Below, piece by piece: positions 19,597-29,032 of a stretch of 64,000 nucleotides of DNA. The DNA comes from Aestuariibaculum sp. M13 (GTDB lineage: Bacteria > Bacteroidota > Bacteroidia > Flavobacteriales > Flavobacteriaceae): NCBI RefSeq assembly GCF_024723255.1, contig NZ_JANIAC010000002.1, forward strand, positions 372,001 to 436,000, given 5' to 3'. Below the pieces are notes generated by a model, which ran no database searches, was not told where the DNA came from, and saw only the letters and a program-made list of their open reading frames with translations. Numbering within the stretch: position 1 is the stretch's first letter; each line of letters opens with the position of its first letter. The position numbers and the translations under genes are program-made.

Positions 19597-22026
19597 ATGA
19601 AGATTTCTTATAATTGGTTAAAACAATTTATAAAAACAGATTGGACACCAGAACAAACTGGTGAGTTACTTACAGATTTAGGTTTAGAAGTTGAAGGTAT
19701 TGACACTTACCAATCTGTAAAAGGAGGCTTGGAAGGCGTTGTAGTTGGAGAAGTATTAACTTGTGTACAACACCCAAATGCCGATAAATTAAGCGTTACT
19801 ACTGTAAATATTGGAGGTGATACCCCTGTACAAATTGTATGTGGTGCACCAAATGTTGCCGCTGGGCAAAAAGTACCTGTAGCGACTATTGGAACAACTT
19901 TATACACTGAAGAAGGTGAAGCCTGGACCATTAAAAAAGGGAAAATTCGTGGTGAAGAAAGTCACGGAATGATTTGTGCTGAAGACGAACTTGGTTTAGG
20001 TAAATCGCACGATGGCATTATGGTTCTTGATAGTGAACTTACTGTTGGAACTCCTTGTGCTGAAATATTTGAGGTTGAAAGCGATCACGTATTTGAAATA
20101 GGCTTAACGCCAAACCGTTCCGATGCGATGAGTCATTGGGGAACTGCCCGCGACTTAAAAGCTGGCTTAGTTCAAAAAGAAATTAATTTAGAATTAATTA
20201 CACCATCCGTTAGTGCTTTTCATGTGGATAGCAGAACACTAAAAATTGATGTTGAAGTTAAAAATAAAGATTTAGCACCAAGATACTGTGGCGTTACCAT
20301 TTCTGGTTTAAAAGTAAAAGAATCTCCGGCCTGGTTAAAGCACCGTTTAAAAGCTATTGGCTTAGCTCCAATAAACAACGTGGTAGATGCTACAAATTAT
20401 GTTTTACACGAATTAGGGCAACCACTTCACGCGTTTGATGCGGCAAAAATTGCAGGAAATAAAGTTGAAGTTAAAACACTGCCTTCTGGAACCAAATTTA
20501 AAACCTTAGATGGTGTTGAGCGCGAATTACATGAAGATGATTTAATGATTTGTGATGCTGAAAAACCGATGTGTATTGCTGGTGTTTTTGGTGGTGAATA
20601 TTCCGGAGTTTCAGAAACGACAACAAGTATCTTTTTAGAAAGTGCGTATTTCAATCCGGTAAGTGTTCGTAAAACAGCGAAGCGTCATGCTTTAAATACA
20701 GATGCTTCTTTCAGATTTGAACGTGGTATTGATCCAAATATTACAGAATATGCATTAAAACGAGCTGCTTTATTAATTCAGGATATTGCGGGTGGTGAAG
20801 TAACTTCAGATGTTATGGACTTCTACCCGAACAAAATTGAAGATTTCCAGGTGCGTTTAAGTTTCGATAACGCCAAGAAATTAATTGGAGAAGAAATTCC
20901 GAAGGAAACGATCAAACGTATTTTATCGTCTTTAGAAATTAAGGTTAATAACGTTACCGAAGCTGGTTTAGGTTTAACCGTACCTGCTTACAGAAACGAC
21001 GTGCAACGTGAAGCAGATATTATTGAAGAAATATTACGTGTTTACGGATATAACAATATTAAAACTACTGAAAAGTTAAATGCTTCTATTTCTAATTCAA
21101 CGCGTTTTGAAGATCATAAAATTCAAAACATAATTGGAGATCAGTTAGCGGCTTTAGGATTCTTTGAAACTTTATCAAATTCGTTAACAACACCCGCTTA
21201 TGCTGCTTTAAGTGACCAGTTAAAAGAAGAGCATAACATAAGCATGTTGAATCCGTTAAGTAACGATTTATCTGTTTTAAGACAGTCGTTATTGTTCTCT
21301 GGTTTAGAAGCTATTTCTTTTAATATTAATAGAAGACGTGGTGATTTAAAACTCTTTGAATTTGGAAAAACCTACCACGGTTTAGGTGAAGACAAACGTG
21401 AAGAATTTAAACATTTGGCTTTATTTGTAACAGGAAATAAATCTTTAGAAAGTTGGAATTCTCCTAGTTCAAAAAGTGATTTCTTCTATTTAAAAGGTTA
21501 TGTGATTAATATTTTAGAACGTTTAGGTATTTCTAAATTCAATGAAAGTCCTGTAAACTCTGATTTATTTGCTGAAGGCGTAAGTTTCAGTTTAGGTAAA
21601 ATGAAATTGGTTGATTTCGGACTGGTGAAAAAACCAATCTTAAAACATTTCGATATTGCTCAGGAAGTGTTATTTGCCGATTTTGACTGGGATACCATTT
21701 TAACGATTGTTAAGCGTAATAAAGTTGTTTTTGAACCAATTCCTAAATACCCCGAAGTGCGTCGTGATTTCGCTTTATTATTGGACGATCAGGTAACATT
21801 TGAATCTATTTACAAAATTGCCAGACAAACCGAAAAGCAATTACTTAAAAGTGTAAACCTGTTTGATGTATACCAAGGTAAAAACTTACCAGCTGGCAAA
21901 AAGAGTTATGCAGTAAGTTTCACGCTTCAGGATGAAAACAAAACGCTTAATGATAAGCAAATTGATAAGATTATGAGTAAATTACAATCTAATTTTGAAA
22001 GCCAGTTAGGAGCGGAATTAAGATAA
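19597..22026 (+). CDS. pheT: Phenylalanine--tRNA ligase beta subunit
   Basis: PheT is the large subunit of the alpha2-beta2 enzyme that charges tRNA-Phe. The 809-residue chain has the N-terminal tRNA-binding OB fold (about residues 40-150, with HPNADKLSV), the B3/B4 editing domain (about 210-390, with APRYCGVTI and DATNYVLHELGQPLHAFD), the B5 domain with RNDVQREADIIEEILRVYGY, the catalytic-like core and the C-terminal ferredoxin-like anticodon-binding domain (PKYPEVRRDFALL). pheS is not adjacent, which is common in Bacteroidota. The gene has its own promoter and ends in a terminator shared with the convergent permease gene. Confidence 0.97.
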   Translation: MKISYNWLKQFIKTDWTPEQTGELLTDLGLEVEGIDTYQSVKGGLEGVVVGEVLTCVQHPNADKLSVTTVNIGGDTPVQIVCGAPNVAAGQKVPVATIGTTLYTEEGEAWTIKKGKIRGEESHGMICAEDELGLGKSHDGIMVLDSELTVGTPCAEIFEVESDHVFEIGLTPNRSDAMSHWGTARDLKAGLVQKEINLELITPSVSAFHVDSRTLKIDVEVKNKDLAPRYCGVTISGLKVKESPAWLKHRLKAIGLAPINNVVDATNYVLHELGQPLHAFDAAKIAGNKVEVKTLPSGTKFKTLDGVERELHEDDLMICDAEKPMCIAGVFGGEYSGVSETTTSIFLESAYFNPVSVRKTAKRHALNTDASFRFERGIDPNITEYALKRAALLIQDIAGGEVTSDVMDFYPNKIEDFQVRLSFDNAKKLIGEEIPKETIKRILSSLEIKVNNVTEAGLGLTVPAYRNDVQREADIIEEILRVYGYNNIKTTEKLNASISNSTRFEDHKIQNIIGDQLAALGFFETLSNSLTTPAYAALSDQLKEEHNISMLNPLSNDLSVLRQSLLFSGLEAISFNINRRRGDLKLFEFGKTYHGLGEDKREEFKHLALFVTGNKSLESWNSPSSKSDFFYLKGYVINILERLGISKFNESPVNSDLFAEGVSFSLGKMKLVDFGLVKKPILKHFDIAQEVLFADFDWDTILTIVKRNKVVFEPIPKYPEVRRDFALLLDDQVTFESIYKIARQTEKQLLKSVNLFDVYQGKNLPAGKKSYAVSFTLQDENKTLNDKQIDKIMSKLQSNFESQLGAELR

Positions 22027-22045
22027 TTTACAAACTATAAATCTA

Positions 22046-22083
22046 AAAGAGCGCATTCGATTTTCTAATCAAATGCGCTTTTT
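22046..22083. terminator. Bidirectional terminator between pheT and the TauE/SafE gene
   Basis: GCGCATTCGATT pairs with AATCAAATGCGC (one mismatch) around TTCT, with A on the left and TTTTT on the right. The last codons and stop of the minus-strand permease gene (stop at 22065) lie inside the hairpin. Confidence 0.85.
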
Positions 22084-22796
22084 ATTATGGTTACTATCCC
22101 TATAATCAATATCAATCCCAGAGATATTTTTTTAAAGTTTTCCTGTGAAATTTTATACAAAAGCAATTTTCCTATATAAGTTCCAAGAATACCAATCCCT
22201 ACTAAAAACGGAATGTATATTAAAATGTCTTCTTTAATATACCCGTTAAAGAAATAGACAATTGTTCTGCTTAAATCTACACCAAAATCTATAATGGCCG
22301 AAGTTGCTATAAATACATTTTTTTCAAGATTAAAAGCCGCCATAGTTAATCCGCGAATAGCCCCTCCTGTGCCCACTACTCCGGCTACAAACCCAGAAAG
22401 CGTTCCACCAACAATGGCTTCTTTTTTGTGAGGTTTTATGATTAAATCTTTTTTAATGAGAAATAATAAACTTAGAGATACAAGAAAGAAACCTAAAAAC
22501 AACTCTAAAAAAGTGACTTTTAAAAACTTGCTCACAATTCCGCCAATAATAACAAATAAAACTGCTGGTACACCAATATAAAGGATTAAGGTTTTATCAA
22601 TTCCTTTTTTAAACAAAGCAATTTTACTAAGATTACTCACTACATGAAACACAGCTGTGATGCCTAAAACGGTTTGAAAATCGAAATAAAAATTAGCAAT
22701 AGGCACAAAAAACACAGACGATCCAAAACCACCAACAGTCCCTATAACTTCTGCGATAAGAGCTAATAATAAGAATACAAATTGAATGTCTTTCAC
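22065..22796 (-). CDS. TauE/SafE family sulfite/anion exporter
   Basis: A 243-residue inner membrane protein with about seven to eight hydrophobic segments. The two half-repeats typical of the TauE/SafE (formerly DUF81) family are visible: an N-terminal GTVGGFGSSVFFVPI and an internal FVAGVVGTGGAIRGLTMAAF. Members move sulfite, sulfoacetate or related organosulfur anions, but most are uncharacterised and the substrate here is unknown. It is divergent from the DUF2007 pair and convergent with pheT; its coding end lies in the terminator hairpin. Confidence 0.88.
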   Translation of the reverse strand: MKDIQFVFLLLALIAEVIGTVGGFGSSVFFVPIANFYFDFQTVLGITAVFHVVSNLSKIALFKKGIDKTLILYIGVPAVLFVIIGGIVSKFLKVTFLELFLGFFLVSLSLLFLIKKDLIIKPHKKEAIVGGTLSGFVAGVVGTGGAIRGLTMAAFNLEKNVFIATSAIIDFGVDLSRTIVYFFNGYIKEDILIYIPFLVGIGILGTYIGKLLLYKISQENFKKISLGLILIIGIVTIIKSAFD

Positions 22797-22877
22797 AACG
22801 GAGATTTATATACTAAAGATACTCAATAAAGTAGACTTTAGCTACACATATCGTGATACAAATTCACAAAAAAATTG

Positions 22878-22885
22878 TATCTTTA
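22878..22885 (+). promoter_or_regulatory. Probable -7 box for the DUF2007 pair
   Basis: TATCTTTA is one base from TAnnTTTG and lies 26 bases before the ATG at 22912, supporting that start over ones further upstream. Confidence 0.4.
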
Positions 22886-22911
22886 GAAGACAACGATTAA
22901 AACTTAATATC

Positions 22912-23148
22912 ATGAAAGACTCAAATTATATTAAAATATATACTGGCAGTTTGGTTACAACCCAACGCATTATAAGTGAATTAGATAAAGTTGGCATTAG
23001 TGCCGTCGTTAAAGAACAATCTGAAACTGGTTTAATAGCCGATGTTTTTGGAGGATCAAGAGATTTCCAGGAAGTTTTTGTGCATAAAGATGAACTTGAA
23101 GCCGCTACTAAAGCAATAAAAGATTTAACCTCTGAACTGGAAGCTTAA
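22912..23148 (+). CDS. DUF2007 domain protein, first of two tandem copies
   Basis: A 78-residue protein beginning MKDSNYIKIYTGS and ending in TSELEA. The fold pattern, an initial beta-strand, a helix (ISELDKVGI) and FQEVFVHKDELEAA, is that of DUF2007 'putative signal transducing protein' domains, which are small ferredoxin-like units of unknown role. The start at 22912 is chosen because the upstream in-frame extension has no family resemblance and contains the promoter box. The next gene, 18 bases downstream, encodes a close paralogue. Confidence 0.85.
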   Translation: MKDSNYIKIYTGSLVTTQRIISELDKVGISAVVKEQSETGLIADVFGGSRDFQEVFVHKDELEAATKAIKDLTSELEA

Positions 23149-23166
23149 TTACAAAAACTAAAATTT

Positions 23167-23406
23167 ATGAAAAACTCTGAATACACAAAAATTTACACCG
23201 GCGATGCCATTATGGTCAGGCGTTTTATTTTAGAACTTGAAGATGCCGGGATAAACCCTATTGTAAAAGATCAGACAGAATCGGCGCGATTAGCAGGTTT
23301 TGGAGGTGGTATATTACCTGGATTTCAGGAAATATTCGTTCATCAGGATGAATTAGAGAAAGCAACACAAATAATAAATGATGTTAATTCAGAATTAGAA
23401 GCTTAA
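23167..23406 (+). CDS. DUF2007 domain protein, second of two tandem copies
   Basis: A 79-residue paralogue of the preceding protein: both share an N-terminal YxKIYTG, the central (E/D)Q(S/T)E pattern and the FQEVFVH/FQEIFVH-DELE-A end. It differs by a Gly-rich stretch (AGFGGGILPG) before the last strand. The two genes are 18 bases apart and surely co-transcribed; they probably arose by local duplication and may form a heterodimer, which is inference. Confidence 0.85.
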   Translation: MKNSEYTKIYTGDAIMVRRFILELEDAGINPIVKDQTESARLAGFGGGILPGFQEIFVHQDELEKATQIINDVNSELEA

Positions 23407-23422
23407 ACTAAAAATATTCTAC

Positions 23423-23459
23423 AAAAAAAGCGACTCCAGCATATGAAGTCGCTTTTTTT
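23423..23459. terminator. Bidirectional terminator between DUF2007 pair and ABC-F gene
   Basis: AAAAAAAGCGACT pairs with AGTCGCTTTTTTT around an 11-base loop; A and T runs on the two sides serve both convergent units. Confidence 0.85.
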
Positions 23460-23475
23460 ATCTATAAAGTTTTGA

Positions 23476-25158
<1,683 letters not shown>

Positions 25159-25163
25159 TTATA

Positions 25164-25206
25164 TATAGCAAACATTTCTAAAACTCTTTTGTAGAGCGTT
25201 GCTATA
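25164..25206 (-). repeat. Inverted repeat in the leader of the ABC-F gene
   Basis: TATAGCAA (25164-25171) and TTGCTATA (25199-25206) are perfect complements 27 bases apart. The hairpin would sit at the very 5' end of the predicted 100-base leader of the ABC-F messenger. Confidence 0.45.
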
Positions 25207-25214
25207 AATTTGTG

Positions 25215-25222
25215 CAAAAGTA
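25215..25222 (-). promoter_or_regulatory. -7 promoter box for the ABC-F gene
   Basis: On the minus strand this reads TACTTTTG, a perfect TAnnTTTG box, 113 bases before the start codon. Confidence 0.6.
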
Positions 25223-25392
25223 GAAAATTCAAACCGTAAGTGGAAACTTAGTTCCTGAATTTTAACCCGAATAACTCAATGATTTTGTTATATTAGCTGT
25301 TTTTTCGAAGTTTCAACTTTAACAACGCCTTAACAGCACTATATTAATACAACCCATATTTTTGTATAGTAATAAAGTCGACCAAACATTCT

Positions 25393-26817
25393 ATGAGATT
25401 ACACTATTTATGCATATTTTTAGGTTTAACACTGGTTAACTGTGTAGATGACAAAAAAGCCGAAAATGAGAATTATGCATATTTTGGAGGGGAAATTATT
25501 AACCCTGGTAATGACTTTGTTGTTCTCTCGAAAGCCGATAAAATTATTGATACGGTTAAGTTAGATAATCGTAACCGTTTTCTTTACAAATTTGAAAATA
25601 TTGAAACTGGTGGTTTATACACCTTTCATCATGGTGGTGAAATTCAGGTTGTTTTTTTAGAACCAAAAGACAGTTTACTTTTTAGGCTTAATACCCTTGA
25701 ATTTGATGAATCTCTGGTTTACACCGGACGCGGTGACAAAAAGAACAACTATTTGGTTAATGAATTTTTAATAAACGAAATTCAGGAAAAGAATATTTTT
25801 AAATACTGCCAATTAAATCCTGAATTATATCTTAAACGTATTGATTCTTTAAAATTCATCAAACTTAAAAACCTTAAGTTGTTTAAAGATCGTTATGAAA
25901 CTTCTGAGCTATTTGACAAAATAGCCATGGCTGATATTAATTATAACTATTATTCTAGCAAAGAGGTTTATCCTATGGTGCATTACGGAAGAGATAAAAG
26001 TACTATTTTAGAATCTCTTCCTAAGGATTTCTACGATTACAGAAAAGATGTTGATTACAACGATGCTTTTTTTAAAGACAATCATTATTACGATAAGTTT
26101 TTAAGACATAGTTTTAACAATATGGCGCTTCATGAGCATTACAACCATAATGACAAACAACACTTTAATAGAAGCTCGCTGTGTTACACTTTAGATAAGC
26201 TGGAACTCATTGATAGTTTAGTAAGTAATCCTGTTATTAAAGAAGAGCTACTTTATTATTATACTATAAACTATTTAGCAAGAAGTACAGATTCTATAAG
26301 CAATAATAAACTTCTAAATTCTTATTTAAATAAAAGTACTGACGAAGAAAGTAAAGAAAATTTCAAACGCTTTGTTTCGATGCTGGACGTAACTAAAAAT
26401 GGGGCAACCTTCCCATCGGTTAAAGCTTTCGATACTAAAAACAACGAATTAGATTTAAAGGAAATTATTGATAGACCTACTGTTATTACATTCTGGTCTC
26501 ATTTATATTACGATCACTTTAAGGATAGTCATTATAAATTAAGAGAACTAAGAATGAAATATCCTGAAGTTAACTTTATTTCAGTTAATATCGATAATTA
26601 CGATAGTGATAGAATTAAGAAATCACTAATAGATAAAAGATTCCCTTTACAGTACGAGTACATCTTAAAAAACCCAAAAGTATCTAAAGAGTTTTTAGCT
26701 GTACAGCCTATGACTAAAACTTATTTAGTAGATAAGCACAAAATTATAGTTAACAGTAATGCCAATATTTTCTCAAGTAATTTTGAGGAGGAAGTATTAG
26801 GTATGATTAACCGATAA
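25393..26817 (+). CDS. Thioredoxin-fold (TlpA-like) lipoprotein lacking the CxxC motif
   Basis: The 474-residue protein has a lipoprotein signal ending in LTLVNC. Its middle is a helical region typical of Bacteroidota TlpA/DUF4369-type proteins, and residues about 340-474 form a thioredoxin/AhpC-TSA fold (GATFPSVKAFDTKNNELDL, then TVITFWSHLYYDHF). The position where active members have WCxxC reads WSHLYYDHF near residue 367, so disulfide chemistry is not expected. Cytochrome maturation or surface redox roles of relatives should not be assumed. The gene stands alone between the ABC-F gene (divergent) and an SDR gene (convergent). Confidence 0.8.
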   Translation: MRLHYLCIFLGLTLVNCVDDKKAENENYAYFGGEIINPGNDFVVLSKADKIIDTVKLDNRNRFLYKFENIETGGLYTFHHGGEIQVVFLEPKDSLLFRLNTLEFDESLVYTGRGDKKNNYLVNEFLINEIQEKNIFKYCQLNPELYLKRIDSLKFIKLKNLKLFKDRYETSELFDKIAMADINYNYYSSKEVYPMVHYGRDKSTILESLPKDFYDYRKDVDYNDAFFKDNHYYDKFLRHSFNNMALHEHYNHNDKQHFNRSSLCYTLDKLELIDSLVSNPVIKEELLYYYTINYLARSTDSISNNKLLNSYLNKSTDEESKENFKRFVSMLDVTKNGATFPSVKAFDTKNNELDLKEIIDRPTVITFWSHLYYDHFKDSHYKLRELRMKYPEVNFISVNIDNYDSDRIKKSLIDKRFPLQYEYILKNPKVSKEFLAVQPMTKTYLVDKHKIIVNSNANIFSSNFEEEVLGMINR

Positions 26818-26818
26818 T

Positions 26819-26852
26819 AATCACTACAAACTTATTAAAGCTTATAGTGATT
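26819..26852. terminator. Weak hairpin between the TlpA-like and SDR genes
   Basis: AATCACTA pairs with TAGTGATT around an 18-base loop. There is no good T run on either side, so it is a weak candidate, but it is the only hairpin between two convergent genes and includes the end of the SDR reading frame. Confidence 0.35.
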
Positions 26853-27638
26853 CATTAGTAATTTTTCGTATACCTTATCTGGTAAAATACGTTTTAAAGC
26901 CACAGAGAATTTCTGCATAAACTCCCCTACTTTGTAATGCACCTTGGGTGATTTTGTATTGATTACATTATAGACTGCTTTAGCCATCATTAAAGGGTCA
27001 CTGCCACTGTCTACGTGAGTATTCATTAACTCTAAGGTATTTCCGTAAGGTTCTTTATATGGTGAGTCATCCAGTAACGGCGCATGATAACGTCCTGCAG
27101 CTATATTGGTAGCAAAATCTCCGGGAGCAATATTAGTCATATTAATATTAAACCCTTTCAATTCCATTCTAAAAGCCTCAGTAATCAATTCCAAAGCGCC
27201 TTTACTTGCACTGTAAACACCGCGATAAGGTAAGCCCATATAACCGGCAATAGACGTAATATTGATGATTAAACCCGATTGTTGTTTACGCATCTGCGGT
27301 AATACGGCTTTAATCACATTTATAGGTCCGAAAAAATTAGTTTCAAAGTTCGCTTTAATTTCTTCCTCTGGAATTTCTTCAATAGCTCCGGTAATTCCGG
27401 CTCCGGCATTATTAATAGCAATATCCAATCTGCCTTCCTTTTCTATAATGGTAAAAACCGTTTGCTTAATCGTATCTGTATTTTTTACATCTAAAGCTAA
27501 AATGGGAAATTTACTATCCGGATATTTCTCAGGATTTCTACTTGTTCCGTAAACAATAAAACCTTTATCTGTTAAAAATTCTCCAATAGATTTTCCTATA
27601 CCAGAAGATCCTCCTGTAATTAAAATAACTTTAGACAT
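26835..27638 (-). CDS. Short-chain dehydrogenase/reductase (SDR)
   Basis: A 267-residue NAD(P)-dependent oxidoreductase of the classical SDR family. It has the cofactor loop TGGSSGIGKSIG, the NNAGAG motif, the catalytic serine in NITSIAGYMG and YSASK with catalytic Tyr and Lys. The start at 27638 (MSKVILITGG) is preferred since the upstream 26 codons run into the region just below the SRP RNA gene. A TACCTTTA box lies on the minus strand at 27661-27668. The substrate is unknown; the overall pattern resembles 'SDR family oxidoreductase' proteins acting on lipids or sugars. Confidence 0.93.
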   Translation of the reverse strand: MSKVILITGGSSGIGKSIGEFLTDKGFIVYGTSRNPEKYPDSKFPILALDVKNTDTIKQTVFTIIEKEGRLDIAINNAGAGITGAIEEIPEEEIKANFETNFFGPINVIKAVLPQMRKQQSGLIINITSIAGYMGLPYRGVYSASKGALELITEAFRMELKGFNINMTNIAPGDFATNIAAGRYHAPLLDDSPYKEPYGNTLELMNTHVDSGSDPLMMAKAVYNVINTKSPKVHYKVGEFMQKFSVALKRILPDKVYEKLLMNHYKL

Positions 27639-27660
27639 ATTTAGATGTTTTTTGAAGACG

Positions 27661-27668
27661 TAAAGGTA
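27661..27668 (-). promoter_or_regulatory. Possible -7 box for the SDR gene
   Basis: TACCTTTA on the minus strand, one base from TAnnTTTG, 22 bases before the SDR start codon. Confidence 0.4.
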
Positions 27669-27704
27669 GTATTTTGAATGGCTTTTTAGGAAACAAAAAG
27701 GCAT

Positions 27705-27805
27705 AAAAAAAGGCAAGCTACCTACATCACACCGCTACGACCATTTACCTTTGCTGCGTTCCCGCCCTGGAGGATTCAACAGGAGCTGGTTGTGTAGGAC
27801 TTGCC
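27705..27805 (-). ncRNA. ffs: Signal recognition particle RNA, small bacterial type
   Basis: Read on the minus strand, GGCAAGTCCTAC at the 5' end pairs with GTAGGTAGCTTGCC at the 3' end to give one long hairpin of about 95 bases. The conserved apical domain contains CAGGGCGGGAACGCAGCAAAGG, the Ffh-binding internal loops and GGAA-like tetraloop region of 4.5S RNA. The terminal stem followed by seven T on the minus strand also acts as terminator. The RNA joins Ffh to target membrane proteins to the translocon. Coordinates at the 5' end are set by the promoter at 27810-27839 and may be off by a few bases. Confidence 0.95.
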
Positions 27806-27809
27806 GCTG

Positions 27810-27839
27810 CAAATATACAATCTTTTAAAAGTTTCACAA
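27810..27839 (-). promoter_or_regulatory. Promoter of the SRP RNA gene
   Basis: On the minus strand: TTG (27839-27837), exactly 19 bases, then TATATTTG (27817-27810), an ideal TTG-N19-TAnnTTTG promoter; the RNA begins about 5 bases later. Confidence 0.8.
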
Positions 27840-27893
27840 TGATTTTTTACTCTGATTTTAAATAAATATCTTGCTTTAAATTAAACATCTCAA

Positions 27894-28928
27894 ATGAAAA
27901 CATACAAGTACTTAGTAATCATATTTTTAAGCACAACCCTTATAAACTGTGGTTCTAACACAGGATCGAAAAAAAATGGATTTTCTATTAAAACGAATGC
28001 CGAAAAAGGCAATATTTCCAGTAATGAGACCCTAAAATTAGATCTTGAAAATCTAAAATCGTATACTATCGACTCCGTTTCTTATACTTTCGACGGAAAG
28101 TCTATTGAAAATAATCTTACACTTTCAAATTACAAATTAGGAAAACACACTGTTGAAGCCACTGTTTACTTTAATGGCGAAAAACAAACCATCAATACTG
28201 TGGTCACTATTTTAGCCAGCGAATTACCTAAAGTGTATACCTATAACATCGTTAATGAATATCCACATGATATTACTTCTTATACCCAAGGATTAGAATT
28301 TCACAACGGACAACTTTACGAAAGTGTTGGTCAATATAAAGAATCTAAACTTCGCTTAGTTGATTACAAAACCGGAGATGTTTTAAAGAATATAAATATA
28401 GCTGATCAGTTTTTCGCGGAAGGTTTAACCATTTTAAATGATAAAATCTATCAGCTTACCTGGAGAGAAAACACAGGTTTTGTTTACGATGTAAATTCAT
28501 TTGAAAAAATAAGCAGTTTTAAATACGGGAAAAGTAAAGAAGGCTGGGGACTTTGTAACGATGGCAAATCGATTTACAAAAGTGACGGTAGTGAAAATAT
28601 CTGGTTGTTAAATCCGGAAACATTAACTGAAGACGACCATATTGAAGTTTACACTAACAAAGGCAAAATTGTTGGTGTAAATGAACTGGAATGGGTTAAT
28701 GGCGATATTTATGCTAACCGTTATCAAAAGGATGGTGTAGCTATTATAAATCCTAAAAACGGAGCTGTTATTGGTGTTGTAGACTTCTCTCCTCTTAAAA
28801 AGAAAGTTACACAACACGAAGGTTTAGACGTATTAAATGGTATAGCCTACAATCCAGATACCAATACCTTGTTTATTACCGGAAAACGTTGGGATAAATT
28901 ATTTGAAGTAGAAATTGTAGAGAAATAA
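27894..28928 (+). CDS. Glutamine cyclotransferase-like lipoprotein
   Basis: The 344-residue protein has a lipoprotein signal ending in TLINC, an Ig-like N-terminal part and, from about residue 115, a five-bladed propeller of the glutamine cyclotransferase (Glu_cyclase_2, plant-type QC) family: SYTQGLEFHNGQLYESVGQY, FFAEGLTILNDKIYQLTW and VNELEWVNGDIYANRY. These enzymes convert N-terminal glutamine to pyroglutamate, which protects exported proteins; in Bacteroidota many proteins exported beyond the inner membrane start with Gln after signal cleavage. Expected location is the periplasm or outer membrane. It ends in a strong shared terminator. Confidence 0.9.
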   Translation: MKTYKYLVIIFLSTTLINCGSNTGSKKNGFSIKTNAEKGNISSNETLKLDLENLKSYTIDSVSYTFDGKSIENNLTLSNYKLGKHTVEATVYFNGEKQTINTVVTILASELPKVYTYNIVNEYPHDITSYTQGLEFHNGQLYESVGQYKESKLRLVDYKTGDVLKNINIADQFFAEGLTILNDKIYQLTWRENTGFVYDVNSFEKISSFKYGKSKEGWGLCNDGKSIYKSDGSENIWLLNPETLTEDDHIEVYTNKGKIVGVNELEWVNGDIYANRYQKDGVAIINPKNGAVIGVVDFSPLKKKVTQHEGLDVLNGIAYNPDTNTLFITGKRWDKLFEVEIVEK

Positions 28929-28957
28929 TTTTAGTAAAACATATTACTAAATAATCA

Positions 28958-29018
28958 AGCCACAAATTCATAGATAATTTTAATCTAAGTTATGTATGAA
29001 TTAGTGGCTATTTTTTTT
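28958..29018. terminator. Long hairpin terminator between glutamine cyclotransferase and MFS genes
   Basis: GCCACAAATTCATA pairs with TATGAATTAGTGGC (one mismatch) around a 22-base A/T-rich loop, followed by eight T on the plus strand. It ends the cyclotransferase gene and possibly the MFS gene from the other side. Confidence 0.8.
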
Positions 29019-29032
29019 AAAACAATAAAAAC

